Of a DNA stretch of 64,000 bases, positions 24,732-33,319 are shown one piece after another; position 1 is the first letter of the stretch, and every line of letters begins with the position of its first letter. The stretch lies in contig CALURC010000001.1 of assembly GCA_944323075.1 (NCBI GenBank), forward strand, positions 1-64,000, read 5' to 3'. This DNA comes from an uncultured Alistipes sp. GTDB taxonomy: Bacteria; Bacteroidota; Bacteroidia; Bacteroidales; Rikenellaceae. The notes under the pieces were generated by a model, which saw only the letters and a list, made by a program, of their open reading frames with translations, had not been told where the DNA came from and did no database searches. Both the position numbers and the translations under genes were made by a program.

Positions 24732-25868
24732 ATGGAATCGGAAAATCGGAAAATTGGTGGAATAGGCAGAATCGCATGGAGCGTTGTCGATATTGTTGTT
24801 TTCGTGGCATCGATCGTTGTCGCCATACTCCTGCTGATGGCTTATATTGCTCCGCACATCAATCCGAACCAGTCGCTGTGGTTTGCCTATATCGGCTTGG
24901 GTGCTCCATTTCTGTACATTACCAATCTGGTTCTATTTCTTTATTGGGCCATTCGTTGGCGCAGAACCGCTATCGGACTCGGTATCGTTGCCTTACTTGG
25001 CATCGGCCACGTATCCAAATTTTTCAAGCCCCCGATCGAAAGGGTATACGAACATACCCGTACGCCGGGGTCAATTCGAATCTTGAGTTATAATGTCGAA
25101 GGTTTTTTCGGCCGCGATTCGCTCGGAAAGAGAGACAACCAACTCGACGAAATCGCTGCGTTTATCCAGGAAATAGATCCTGACATCATCTGCCTGCAAG
25201 AGTTTGAGTTGAATAAAATCAATTCACGGATCCGTGTCGATTCACTATTCGGTTCGTGGCCCCACAACATCTTCTTTTTCTCTGTCGGCGATGGAAATCC
25301 TTCAGGACACGGTTTGGCCATATTCAGCAAATACCGAATCTTTAAAAGGGGAGGTATTCATTATCCTGAATCAAGCAATGCTTCGATGTGGGCAGATATT
25401 GCAGTCCATCGGGACACCCTCCGTATCTACAACAACCATTTGCAAACCACACAAGTCAACGAACAGGATAAAGCCTATCTGGGAACAGGACAACTTCTTT
25501 CCGATTCGACCCGGGAAGAACGTTTTCGAGACATATTGGGTAAATTGGGACGCAATTTTAAAATTCGGGCCGATCAAGTGGACTCCATTTCACAAATTAT
25601 CCACGACGGAACCCCTCGTGTCGTTGTTTGCGGCGACTTCAACGACACCCCCATGTCGTACACCTACCGGAAAATGCGAGGAAACTTCGATGACTCTTTC
25701 TGCGAAAAAGGACGCGGAGTAATCGCCACATATCGGGGATTACTCGGTGTATTCAGAATCGACTATCTTTTCCTTTCCGATGATTTGGTTACCCTACACT
25801 ACAATGCCGAACAACCCCGGTGGAGCGACCACAATCCAGTCGTTGTCGATCTAAAATTCCGTCAATAA
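24732..25868 (+). CDS. Endonuclease/exonuclease/phosphatase (EEP) family membrane-anchored hydrolase
   Basis: A 378-residue protein with three membrane helices at the N-terminus (about residues 12-100) and a periplasm-facing EEP fold: SYNVEGFFGRD (N118 region), CLQEF (about 155-159, the metal-binding Glu), NNHLQTT (about 237-243), GDFNDTPMS (about 301-309) and the terminal SDHNPVV (about 366-372). All catalytic motifs of the DNase I-like family are present. Substrates may be nucleic acid, lipid phosphate or phosphodiester; sequence does not tell. It ends the grpE-dnaJ-mutL-rhomboid operon. Confidence 0.92.
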   Translation: MESENRKIGGIGRIAWSVVDIVVFVASIVVAILLLMAYIAPHINPNQSLWFAYIGLGAPFLYITNLVLFLYWAIRWRRTAIGLGIVALLGIGHVSKFFKPPIERVYEHTRTPGSIRILSYNVEGFFGRDSLGKRDNQLDEIAAFIQEIDPDIICLQEFELNKINSRIRVDSLFGSWPHNIFFFSVGDGNPSGHGLAIFSKYRIFKRGGIHYPESSNASMWADIAVHRDTLRIYNNHLQTTQVNEQDKAYLGTGQLLSDSTREERFRDILGKLGRNFKIRADQVDSISQIIHDGTPRVVVCGDFNDTPMSYTYRKMRGNFDDSFCEKGRGVIATYRGLLGVFRIDYLFLSDDLVTLHYNAEQPRWSDHNPVVVDLKFRQ

Positions 25869-25963
25869 TCCGCACATGCCTCATACGTTTGGCGTCTTCC
25901 GGCAAATGGAACAAGTCAACAAATCCGAAACACACTTCACGGCTGTCGAGCGACGTAAAAAAA

Positions 25964-25998
25964 CTAAAAAGTCCTCGCGATAGGGGTACGCGAGGACT
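25964..25998 (-). terminator. Hairpin, terminator-like for the minus strand
   Basis: A perfect 10-base stem (25970-25979 with 25989-25998) with a 9-base loop. On the minus strand it is followed by a T run interrupted once. No T run follows on the plus strand, so for the EEP operon it would be a weak terminator. Confidence 0.5.
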
Positions 25999-26303
25999 CT
26001 CTCACTTTACTTGTTGGCTTACAAAAATGGGGATCGAAACCTTGTTTGTTTCTGATGCAAAGATGCGGCTAAAACCTCACGTCGACAATACCGAATTATA
26101 GTGAAAAACAAGCCTTCCGACTCACTGCTTTTCGGGAGATTACCACAAATCTCAAATAAAATCCAACCATTTATAGATTCTTCTTCTCTGAAAACAGGAA
26201 CCCCTATCAAACACGACTCGAATTCATTGAGATGACATACCATTACATTCGGTTTTAAGATCAGCTAAAACACAAATAAATCCATACAAAAACAGACAAA
26301 AGA

Positions 26304-26338
26304 AAGAGGGGACTGAAAATAAACAGTCCCCCTCTTTT
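26304..26338 (-). terminator. Terminator after the GH106-type gene
   Basis: Inverted repeat AGAGGGGACTG / CAGTCCCCCTCT with one bulged base, an AT-only loop, and T runs on the minus strand side; the plus strand side also has TTTT, so it may work both ways between the convergent operons. Confidence 0.7.
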
Positions 26339-26358
26339 CTATACCTTCGGGTCCGGTT

Positions 26359-29300
26359 CTACTTGGAACGTAAAATCCGAACCGGTCCCATCAGACCAGA
26401 AGGCAAAAACTCGAAATCGGCTTTCAGTTTATCTCCGGCCTTCAGATTGTTGTAGGTCGAGAAAGTAACCCGCTCGGATTCATCGACAAGCAGATCGCCG
26501 GCCATACGATTCGGCCATTCGTTCGCCACTGAGATCTGAAGCCTGTTCTCACCGGCTTTCACATACGGCGTGATATCGCACCGATAGGGCGCTTTCCACA
26601 ACTCGGTCACCGTCTCTCCGTTTACGACCACACGCGCCATAACCGATACATCTCCCAAATCGATATACCACTTCGTCTGTGCATTCTCCGCAGCCGGAAG
26701 TTCAAACGAAGTGTCGTAATCGGCGATTCCGCTGAAATACCGGATTCTGGGATCCGTGTGCTTGCTCCAGTCGATCAAACGATCGAACCGGGCGGAGTCG
26801 GGAGCTCCGCGGTGCTCCTGGAAAGCCACCTTCCACGGACCTTGTACCTCAACTGCCGGTTCCAGATCGGGTTGCAACGTCTCGGTATTGCAGATCGAAT
26901 CCATCGGCTCGTCGGCAAAAATAACAAACAACGAACCGTGAGGCTCCAAATTCAGATTCAACGTAGTGGTAACCTCATCCGACTGATCTGCAACAGCAGG
27001 CGCGATCTTTCCCTGAACGGCATCCCAAAGTGTCACCTGTTTTCCGGAAACACGGAACGTACATGACGGAGCGATGGAATCTCCGGTCGGATTGGAGATC
27101 ATGTAAATATCCATTCCGCCGCTCTTCCGGTGGATGTAGCGCAACGGTACGGAACTCTCGAAGTCGGGTCGTACACCAAGCTGCTTCAGTACATTCGTAG
27201 CTACACCGTAACGTACATAGGGTGGAATGTATCCACGATCGGAAGGCTCGAGATTAACCGAATCCTCGGCGGCCGGAGCGAACAGACGCCCTTTGCCGAT
27301 GGCTTTCTCTCCGGAAGTATTTTTCAGTTCGCCCCACAATTTATCGGCTTTCGCCGCAATCCGTTCGTCACAAGCCGGATAATCCGTCAATCCGAGTGAT
27401 TTGACCGGTGCATAACCCAGTACGACCGCCCCCGCCTCGATCAACGATTCCACCTTTTCCAACAGACGGAGTGTCATCGCCCGCGTATTCGGCAACACCA
27501 GTACACTGTACTCAACACCGCCCGGGAAGACTATCTTTCCATCACGGACCGAAGCCTTCTCGATCAGGGTTTCCGGATCGCATCCGTCAAATCCGTATCC
27601 GCGTTTAAACGGCATCCGTTGGGTTCCGTCGAGTGCCGTAGTCGGGGCTGCAAAGGCAAAAGGAGCCTCCTCGGGTGTCAAATAGAGAATGTCCGCAACG
27701 GGAACACCCTGTCGAAGCATATATTGGCAGCGGGCCAAATAGGTATGCCAAGCACCGGATAGTTTCCACCACGTCTGGGTCCGTTCATAATGTACACCGT
27801 ACGGGCCCATCGTCATGCCCGGAAAACGATCCAGCCACGGCTGATGTGCATAACGGTGGAAAACGAAACGGTTGATTCCGATACAGTAGGCCCAATCGGC
27901 CTGATCCTTCATGTTGCCCGGATTCATCCGCCACGACTTGTTATCGTTGGGTGTAGTCCCGATTCCGCTGGTAAACGCCTCGGCTCCGACGATCGGACGG
28001 TTGTTGATGTGAGCCGCAGAGGTAGCCTCGATGCAGCTGAACGCCGAATTGAATACGTCGTCCTTCTCCCAGAATTCACACATCGGCACATCGGCAATCG
28101 ATCCCAAAGCGATGTCGTTGTTTGGGCTCATATCGTAGGGCTCGATCGAAAGTCCCATACCGTATCGGTGAGCCACCCGTTTCAGGTGTCGGGCGTGATT
28201 TTCGAGCACCAACTCCTGTGCCGTCATCCGGTAATCCCACAGAAAACGCTCCGAAATTTCCCGATTGCCGACAACTCCCCCGGATATCACAGCCATATAG
28301 GGTAGCGGGTCGTATCCCCTGCGTTTTTCGAACTGCTCTCTGAAATCATCGCACCAATTCTGAGGTCCCATCTCCCAACTGTCGATATGAAGCATGTTCC
28401 AACCGGCTTTACGCTCACCAGGCTTCAGACCAACGGCATCGGCCAAACGTCCGACAAAAGCCTCCAAATGGTGGTTGAATGCCGTCGTATCCATCTTGCT
28501 GCACTCAAATCCCACTCCGGGCAGAGGAGCTGGACGGGTATTGGATCCCGTTAGTGTACGTCCAAAACGATAGACAATCCAATCCCCTTCAGGAGCATCC
28601 CATTGCAACACGCCATTTTCATCGACATACTCGGTCAAATCAATACACTGTTTCGGATCAAGCGCATGATCGGAGGAAACAACAGGAAAGTCGACCGGCA
28701 TCTCTACGGACGGCATCGTATTTGGCCGAGAAGTATAGGGATGACGGATGTACAAAGCTTTTTCGTCGATATCGGGAATCTGTGCCAGCTGCTGCGGACG
28801 CGGATAGGCCAACACAAAAAGGTCCGAATAAAATGCATCGTACTGCTGTTTCATTTCAGGAGTGAAATTACCCTCTCCAAAATAGGGTGGACGAGGCTTG
28901 GGACGCGGCAACTGTACCGTTACCTTCTGTCCTCCGCTCACCGATATGGAGTCCGTTACAACAAAATGCATGGCATCTTCGGGTTTCACCCATGGTCCAC
29001 CACTTCCGGTCCATCCCGGGCCAGAGATCAATGTCAACTCTATTCCCAGACGTTCCGCCTCTTGCGAAGCATACTTAAACATTTCGATCCATTCGTCGCT
29101 CATGAAGTCCACATTGCCTCTTGGGACCCCGACATTCACTTCCAGGAAAATGGCACCACCGATTCCGGCCCGTTTCATAGCCTCAAGATCGGCTTTGATT
29201 CCTTCTCGGGTTAAGTTCCCATCCATGACGAACCAATAAACCCAAGCCCGTGCACTCTCCGGGGGCGTAAGAAAACCTTTCGACAACTGAACCGGATCGG

Positions 29301-29436
29301 CTGCCGACTCTACCCGACATTGAACGGGCAGTTCATCCTCAGGATTACCGGCACCGGCCGTAGTTCCGCAACCGGAAATGAGAGCCGATCCCATAAGCAA
29401 CCCGCCAATTCGATAAAACAACGTATTTCTCCTCAT
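26359..29436 (-). CDS. GH106-type alpha-L-rhamnosidase, lipoprotein
   Basis: A 1025-residue lipoprotein (lipobox ISGC, C23). The catalytic region begins with PPESARAWVYWFVMDGNLTR (about residues 57-76), then a GIKADLEAMKRAGIGGAIFL segment and WTGSGGPWV, the standard opening of GH106 alpha-L-rhamnosidases, and spans some 700 residues. The C-terminus (about 870-1025) is a galactose-binding-like beta-sandwich ending FLPSGLMGPVRIL. GH106 enzymes cut alpha-L-rhamnose from plant polysaccharides such as rhamnogalacturonan. Anchoring by lipid places it in the periplasm or on the surface. The divergent neighbour is a GH78-type rhamnosidase, so the pair probably works on one rhamnose-containing glycan. 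No SusC/SusD pair lies in the window. Confidence 0.88.
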   Translation of the reverse strand: MRRNTLFYRIGGLLMGSALISGCGTTAGAGNPEDELPVQCRVESAADPVQLSKGFLTPPESARAWVYWFVMDGNLTREGIKADLEAMKRAGIGGAIFLEVNVGVPRGNVDFMSDEWIEMFKYASQEAERLGIELTLISGPGWTGSGGPWVKPEDAMHFVVTDSISVSGGQKVTVQLPRPKPRPPYFGEGNFTPEMKQQYDAFYSDLFVLAYPRPQQLAQIPDIDEKALYIRHPYTSRPNTMPSVEMPVDFPVVSSDHALDPKQCIDLTEYVDENGVLQWDAPEGDWIVYRFGRTLTGSNTRPAPLPGVGFECSKMDTTAFNHHLEAFVGRLADAVGLKPGERKAGWNMLHIDSWEMGPQNWCDDFREQFEKRRGYDPLPYMAVISGGVVGNREISERFLWDYRMTAQELVLENHARHLKRVAHRYGMGLSIEPYDMSPNNDIALGSIADVPMCEFWEKDDVFNSAFSCIEATSAAHINNRPIVGAEAFTSGIGTTPNDNKSWRMNPGNMKDQADWAYCIGINRFVFHRYAHQPWLDRFPGMTMGPYGVHYERTQTWWKLSGAWHTYLARCQYMLRQGVPVADILYLTPEEAPFAFAAPTTALDGTQRMPFKRGYGFDGCDPETLIEKASVRDGKIVFPGGVEYSVLVLPNTRAMTLRLLEKVESLIEAGAVVLGYAPVKSLGLTDYPACDERIAAKADKLWGELKNTSGEKAIGKGRLFAPAAEDSVNLEPSDRGYIPPYVRYGVATNVLKQLGVRPDFESSVPLRYIHRKSGGMDIYMISNPTGDSIAPSCTFRVSGKQVTLWDAVQGKIAPAVADQSDEVTTTLNLNLEPHGSLFVIFADEPMDSICNTETLQPDLEPAVEVQGPWKVAFQEHRGAPDSARFDRLIDWSKHTDPRIRYFSGIADYDTSFELPAAENAQTKWYIDLGDVSVMARVVVNGETVTELWKAPYRCDITPYVKAGENRLQISVANEWPNRMAGDLLVDESERVTFSTYNNLKAGDKLKADFEFLPSGLMGPVRILRSK

Positions 29437-29467
29437 TATATCAAAGTTTATTTAGGTTTGTATCAGA

Positions 29468-29475
29468 CAAATATA
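29468..29475 (-). promoter_or_regulatory. Candidate -7 box (TATATTTG) of the GH106-type gene
   Basis: Exact TAnnTTTG on the minus strand, 32 bases before the start. No clear -33 element at the expected distance, which fits a promoter that needs an activator. Confidence 0.55.
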
Positions 29476-29503
29476 ATACGTTATGAGAAAGCTACATGAC
29501 CAC

Positions 29504-29537
29504 TTTTTGACATTTACCCCCTTTTTTTTGACATTTA
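29504..29537. promoter_or_regulatory. Direct repeat TTTTTGACATTTA, 21-bp period, between divergent rhamnosidase genes
   Basis: Two copies of the 13-mer at 29504-29516 and 29525-29537. A period of two helical turns places both on the same face of the DNA, the layout of AraC-type or hybrid two-component regulator sites. It sits between the two outward-facing promoters. Confidence 0.55.
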
Positions 29538-29561
29538 TCCAACCGCAAGACATAACAGTTA

Positions 29562-29592
29562 TTGCAAAAACGGAGTGTCACTTTTATATTTG
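29562..29592 (+). promoter_or_regulatory. Promoter of the GH78-type gene
   Basis: TTG at 29562-29564, 20-base spacer, TATATTTG at 29585-29592, 24 bases before the ATG at 29616. Confidence 0.7.
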
Positions 29593-29615
29593 CGTAAACC
29601 ATAATTCAATCTGAA

Positions 29616-32081
29616 ATGAAACCTTATTTTCCGCTTTTAGGAACAGCTCTTTTTCTGCTTTTAACTGCATCCGGAAATCCGTCAAAAAAAATATCTACGG
29701 AGCTCAAAATCCAAGAACCCTATCCGCCGATCAGCGGTTCGTTTTCGGGTAAAACGGTCGATGAGTCTCCCGACCCGCTGGTAGCCTACCGATGGGAAAA
29801 TCCACAAGCGGACGACGATATGCAAACCTATATCCTCTATCCCGAAACCGTAACCCATGAAGCCACCGGAAAAGTTTCGAAAAATGCCCACGGAGCGATC
29901 AAAATTACCGAACCCGTATCGCTGCGGTTCGATTTCGGGCAGGTCAATGCCGGATGGCTCGAATTCGATTCGAAAGATCTGGCGGGAAAGGTGACAATGA
30001 GTATCAGCGAATACACCGAACCGGCCATCCTCAATGCGGGAGCCCAGCATCCGGTCAAAACGGCCGAACCCGTCCGCTACGGAGACACCTATCGGCTGGA
30101 ACTGAATAAGGATCTGTACGAAGGTGTGCGCTACGGATGGATTCATGTTACATCAGTAGAACACCCCTTTACGATCGACGAAGTGCGGCTCGTCTGCCAG
30201 ATCAAACCGACCAACTACGAAGGTAGTTTCTCCTGCAACGATCCCGAACTGACCCGCATCTGGTACACCGGTGCCTACACCGTCAAAATGAACCTGTTGA
30301 AGGACTATTTCGGTGCCATACTCATGGAACGCAGCGACCGGCACTCATGGACCGGAGACGCCCACCCCTCGCAGGCCACATCGATGGTCGCCTTCGGCAA
30401 CTTCGATTTCGTCAAGAAAAACCTGTTCTATACCTCGACCCAATTCAACGGCATTGCGAGTTATTCACTCTACTGGGTCCTCAGTCTGATTGATTACTAC
30501 AACTATACGGGCGATCAGAAGACCTTCGACGAGCTCTTCGACAACGCCTGCCAGAAACTGGATGTCGCTTATGCCCATTACGGAAAAAATCCCGACCTGC
30601 AATTCCACGGCTGGGACGAACGTTTGGGGGCCGGTTTCGAGAATCCAAACTGCACGGAGGCCCAAAACACTTACAAAATGCTGTCGATCCGGGCATGGAA
30701 CGAGTTCAGTCAGGCTGCCCATCATGCAGGCCGACTCGACGCTGCCGAGAAATATGCCGGCTATGTCTCCGAAAAGAGCGATGAGCTGCGGGCCTCGACC
30801 GCCCCGTTCGACGGGTTCGGAATCTTTGCAGCATCCGATGCCGTGAATGCCGGTTTCACTTCCGCCTCCGAAAACGACCGGTTGTGGGAGAGCGCCTTTT
30901 CCGACCGGATACAAAGATTGTCCTACTCACCGTTCAACCAATACTTCATCATTCAGGCGATGGCCCGGATGGGCCGATACAGCGAAGCCCTGCAGACCAT
31001 CGACGACTGCTGGGGCGGACAGCTCCGATACGGCGGTACAACCTTTTTCGAGGTATTCCGTCCCTCGTGGGTACCCGAACTGGCCCCGAACGGAGCTCCG
31101 GTCAACAACCAGTGCGGCTACACGAGTATGACCCATCCGTGGAGCGGGGGAGTGACCAAATGGCTGTCGGAAGAGGTTCTCGGAATCAAACCGACCGAAC
31201 CGGGATTTACACGTTTCCAAGTCGTTCCACACCTTGATGCAAACATCTATTCCGTAGACGGCAGCGTTCCCACTCCGCTCGGCACGATTCATTTTGCCTT
31301 CGATCTGAAAAGCGGGAAAGGCTCTCTTGTCGTACCCGAAGGGGCATACGCGACAATCGGAATTCCCAAAGCCGGCCGTACACTAAAAGAGGTTCTGATC
31401 AACGGACAAGCGGCCTCACGGTTCGCTGCGAAGTCAGCCGAAAACACCAAATTCGTCTACTACCGCGACCTCCGTCCCGGAACCTACTCGATACAGGTCG
31501 ATTATACGGGAAATATCCCCGCCGTTCAAAAAGAGGCTTTCGAGTACGCAAACATGCAGGTCGTTGAACAGGACACTACGACACAGGGTAACTGGAAAGA
31601 GCACTACGGCAGTAACGGATATGTTCTGTTCAACTACGACTCCGTCGGAGGACACCGCATCGAACTGCCCGACTACATCGACTCAATCCATTTTGCCAAA
31701 ACCGGCGATCTGCACATCGTTTCAGGAACGAACGATTCTCGCGCCCCGATGCCAGCAGACGGAAATACCAAACGTAACATGGGCTCGGTCATTACACTCG
31801 ACCCGATTCCCTGTAACCAGACCTTTACCATTGACCTGCCCAACTCGAAAAATGCGCCGTACCGCATCGCCCTCTATTTTGTCGACTGGGAGAAAGAGGG
31901 GCGTCGCTCGGCCATCGAAGTGTTCGATCTGGCAAGCAAACAACTGCTCATGCCTGTCGAGATCGTGAGGGACTACCAAGAGGGGAAATACGTTGTTTTC
32001 TCGGTCGACCGACCGGTACGGTTGAGAATCAACCAGGTCAGAGGAACGAACGCTGCGTTGTGCGCACTATTTTTCGATTAA
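29616..32081 (+). CDS. GH78-type alpha-L-rhamnosidase
   Basis: An 821-residue exported enzyme with a signal peptide (about residues 1-20, no lipobox). The N-terminal beta domains include the carbohydrate-binding stretch with RFDFGQVNAGWLEFD. The (alpha/alpha)6 catalytic region opens with MERSDRHSWTGDAHPSQAT (E238, W245, D248), matching the ER..W.GD active-site pattern of GH78, and continues to about residue 530. A C-terminal galactose-binding-like part (about 640-821) ends RINQVRGTNAALCALFFD. GH78 enzymes release alpha-L-rhamnose. It is divergent from a GH106-type gene across a shared regulatory region; together they point to use of a rhamnose-rich plant or host-diet glycan. Confidence 0.88.
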   Translation: MKPYFPLLGTALFLLLTASGNPSKKISTELKIQEPYPPISGSFSGKTVDESPDPLVAYRWENPQADDDMQTYILYPETVTHEATGKVSKNAHGAIKITEPVSLRFDFGQVNAGWLEFDSKDLAGKVTMSISEYTEPAILNAGAQHPVKTAEPVRYGDTYRLELNKDLYEGVRYGWIHVTSVEHPFTIDEVRLVCQIKPTNYEGSFSCNDPELTRIWYTGAYTVKMNLLKDYFGAILMERSDRHSWTGDAHPSQATSMVAFGNFDFVKKNLFYTSTQFNGIASYSLYWVLSLIDYYNYTGDQKTFDELFDNACQKLDVAYAHYGKNPDLQFHGWDERLGAGFENPNCTEAQNTYKMLSIRAWNEFSQAAHHAGRLDAAEKYAGYVSEKSDELRASTAPFDGFGIFAASDAVNAGFTSASENDRLWESAFSDRIQRLSYSPFNQYFIIQAMARMGRYSEALQTIDDCWGGQLRYGGTTFFEVFRPSWVPELAPNGAPVNNQCGYTSMTHPWSGGVTKWLSEEVLGIKPTEPGFTRFQVVPHLDANIYSVDGSVPTPLGTIHFAFDLKSGKGSLVVPEGAYATIGIPKAGRTLKEVLINGQAASRFAAKSAENTKFVYYRDLRPGTYSIQVDYTGNIPAVQKEAFEYANMQVVEQDTTTQGNWKEHYGSNGYVLFNYDSVGGHRIELPDYIDSIHFAKTGDLHIVSGTNDSRAPMPADGNTKRNMGSVITLDPIPCNQTFTIDLPNSKNAPYRIALYFVDWEKEGRRSAIEVFDLASKQLLMPVEIVRDYQEGKYVVFSVDRPVRLRINQVRGTNAALCALFFD

Positions 32082-32089
32082 TTTTATAT

Positions 32090-32097
32090 ACCTTTGC
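32090..32097 (+). promoter_or_regulatory. -7 box (TACCTTTG) upstream of the GNAT gene
   Basis: Exact consensus, directly after the GH78 stop. It implies a leader of about 180 bases before the ATG at 32285. Confidence 0.6.
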
Positions 32098-32193
32098 GGC
32101 GTCTGTTGCTCTTAATTCCGAAACTCGGAAGAAAAAGGGCACGGTTTGATCGACTCCGAGCACGCAGAGTTTTCAGCACACAAAAGAAACATT

Positions 32194-32255
32194 TGTTTGC
32201 AGGAAACTCGGGATACGGCAAACTCTTTGATAGGAAAGAGTAGAAGGTATCCGAC
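32194..32255 (+). ncRNA. Structured leader or small RNA candidate upstream of the GNAT gene
   Basis: Nested inverted repeats: GGATAC at about 32210 pairs with GTATCC at about 32248, and inside it ACTCTTT pairs with AAAGAGT. A further small hairpin (CCGAAACTCGG) lies upstream near 32119. No open frame of note. I cannot match it to a known riboswitch or RNA family, so this is only a candidate. Confidence 0.35.
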
Positions 32256-32284
32256 ATGCTCCGGACTAAAACAAAGGTAAGCAC

Positions 32285-32770
32285 ATGGCACACATTCGTT
32301 TCGCCACCGAGTCAGACATTCCGCTCATATACGGGTTCATCCTGAAGATGGCCCGATACGAAAAGCTGGAAAACGAAGTCGACACCTCAGAAGAGGCTCT
32401 ACACCGAGCTATCTTTCTCGAAAAACAAGCCGAAGTAATTCTGTGCGAAGCCGAAGGAAAAACCGTCGGTTTCGCACTCTTTTTTCATAACTTTTCCACG
32501 TTTAAAGGCCAACATGGCTTATACTTGGAAGACATTTATGTCGATCAGGAATTTCGGGGACGAGGCTACGGGAAAGCCCTTTTCCTGAAACTGGTAGCGA
32601 TTGCCATGGAGCGTCGATGCCGACGGATGGAGTGGACCGCACTGAACTGGAACCGCCCGGCTATCGCTTTCTATGAATCGCTGGGGGCCGTTCGCATGAG
32701 CGAATGGAGTACCTTCCGGCTCGACGAAGAGCATCTCCGAATCCTCAATGCAGCACAACAAACACATTAA
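32285..32770 (+). CDS. GNAT family N-acetyltransferase
   Basis: A 161-residue single-domain GNAT protein. It has the acetyl-CoA loop in YVDQEFRGRGYGKAL (about residues 90-104, R/Q-x-x-G-x-G/A pattern), the preceding beta strand GLYLEDI, and the C-terminal WTALNWNRPAIAFYESLGAV (about 137-156 region), typical of the diamine acetyltransferase-like subgroup (spermidine/spermine or thialysine type). It transfers an acetyl group to an amine; the substrate is not known. It is the first gene of a tight three-gene operon with a DUF2148 protein and an M24 peptidase. Confidence 0.92.
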   Translation: MAHIRFATESDIPLIYGFILKMARYEKLENEVDTSEEALHRAIFLEKQAEVILCEAEGKTVGFALFFHNFSTFKGQHGLYLEDIYVDQEFRGRGYGKALFLKLVAIAMERRCRRMEWTALNWNRPAIAFYESLGAVRMSEWSTFRLDEEHLRILNAAQQTH

Positions 32771-32782
32771 ACGATACTGGAT

Positions 32783-33319
32783 ATGATTATCGACGAAAGA
32801 ACCAGTCGCAAAGAGACGTTAATCGAATGCGCCCGTCAAATCATGACCGCCGGACGTACTGCTCCGAAAGGGAAGGGCATCGACCTGATTGAAATCGTCA
32901 CAATAACAGACGAAAAAATCGAAGCCTTGTCGCAAACCATGCAACACATCGCCCAAGAGACCGAGATGCACTTCTTCCAGCGCGATGCAGAGAACATCCT
33001 GCAAGCCAAAGCCGTCATTCTGGTCGGTTCTCGTATCAAAGAGATGGCCTTGAATTGTGGCTACTGCGGTTTCCCGACCTGTGTAGAAAAACAGAAACAC
33101 CCAGAAGCCCCATGTGCGATCAATATGGTCGATTTAGGCATCGCAATCGGCTCGATGACAGCAAAAGCCGCTGATCTGAGAATCGACTGCCGGGTAATGT
33201 TTTCAGCCGGTCTGGCCGCCAAACGGATGGAGCTTATGCCCGAATGCCATTCGATTTATGCCATTCCTCTCAGTGCTTCTTCTAAAAATCCTTTCTTTGA
33301 CAGACAACCGAAACAATAA
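32783..33319 (+). CDS. DUF2148 (ferredoxin-like) domain protein
   Basis: A 178-residue cytosolic protein matching DUF2148: N-terminal ARQIMTAGRTAPKGKGID (about residues 16-33) and a Cys cluster NCGYCGFPTC (about 92-101) followed by a further Cys in APCAIN, which could hold an iron-sulfur centre, then GSMTAKAADL and a C-terminal half with little Cys. The family is common in anaerobes and has no defined role. It lies 12 bases after the GNAT gene and directly abuts the M24 peptidase gene. Confidence 0.88.
   Translation: MIIDERTSRKETLIECARQIMTAGRTAPKGKGIDLIEIVTITDEKIEALSQTMQHIAQETEMHFFQRDAENILQAKAVILVGSRIKEMALNCGYCGFPTCVEKQKHPEAPCAINMVDLGIAIGSMTAKAADLRIDCRVMFSAGLAAKRMELMPECHSIYAIPLSASSKNPFFDRQPKQ

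Larger units (their letters stand above)
25869..26358. other. Gene-free region between convergent EEP and GH106 genes
   Basis: About 490 bases. It holds two hairpins (25970-25998 and 26304-26338) and otherwise nothing recognisable; short open frames here have no family-like features. Confidence 0.6.

Noticed and set aside
26019-26243. Minus-strand open frame of 74 codons in the gap before the GH106 gene
   Set aside because: No recognisable domain, signal or start context; lies between two hairpins and is probably chance.
32098-32284. Leader considered as 6S RNA, RNase P RNA or SRP RNA
   Set aside because: Length or hallmark sequences do not fit; the end-pairing needed for 6S RNA fails after a few bases.
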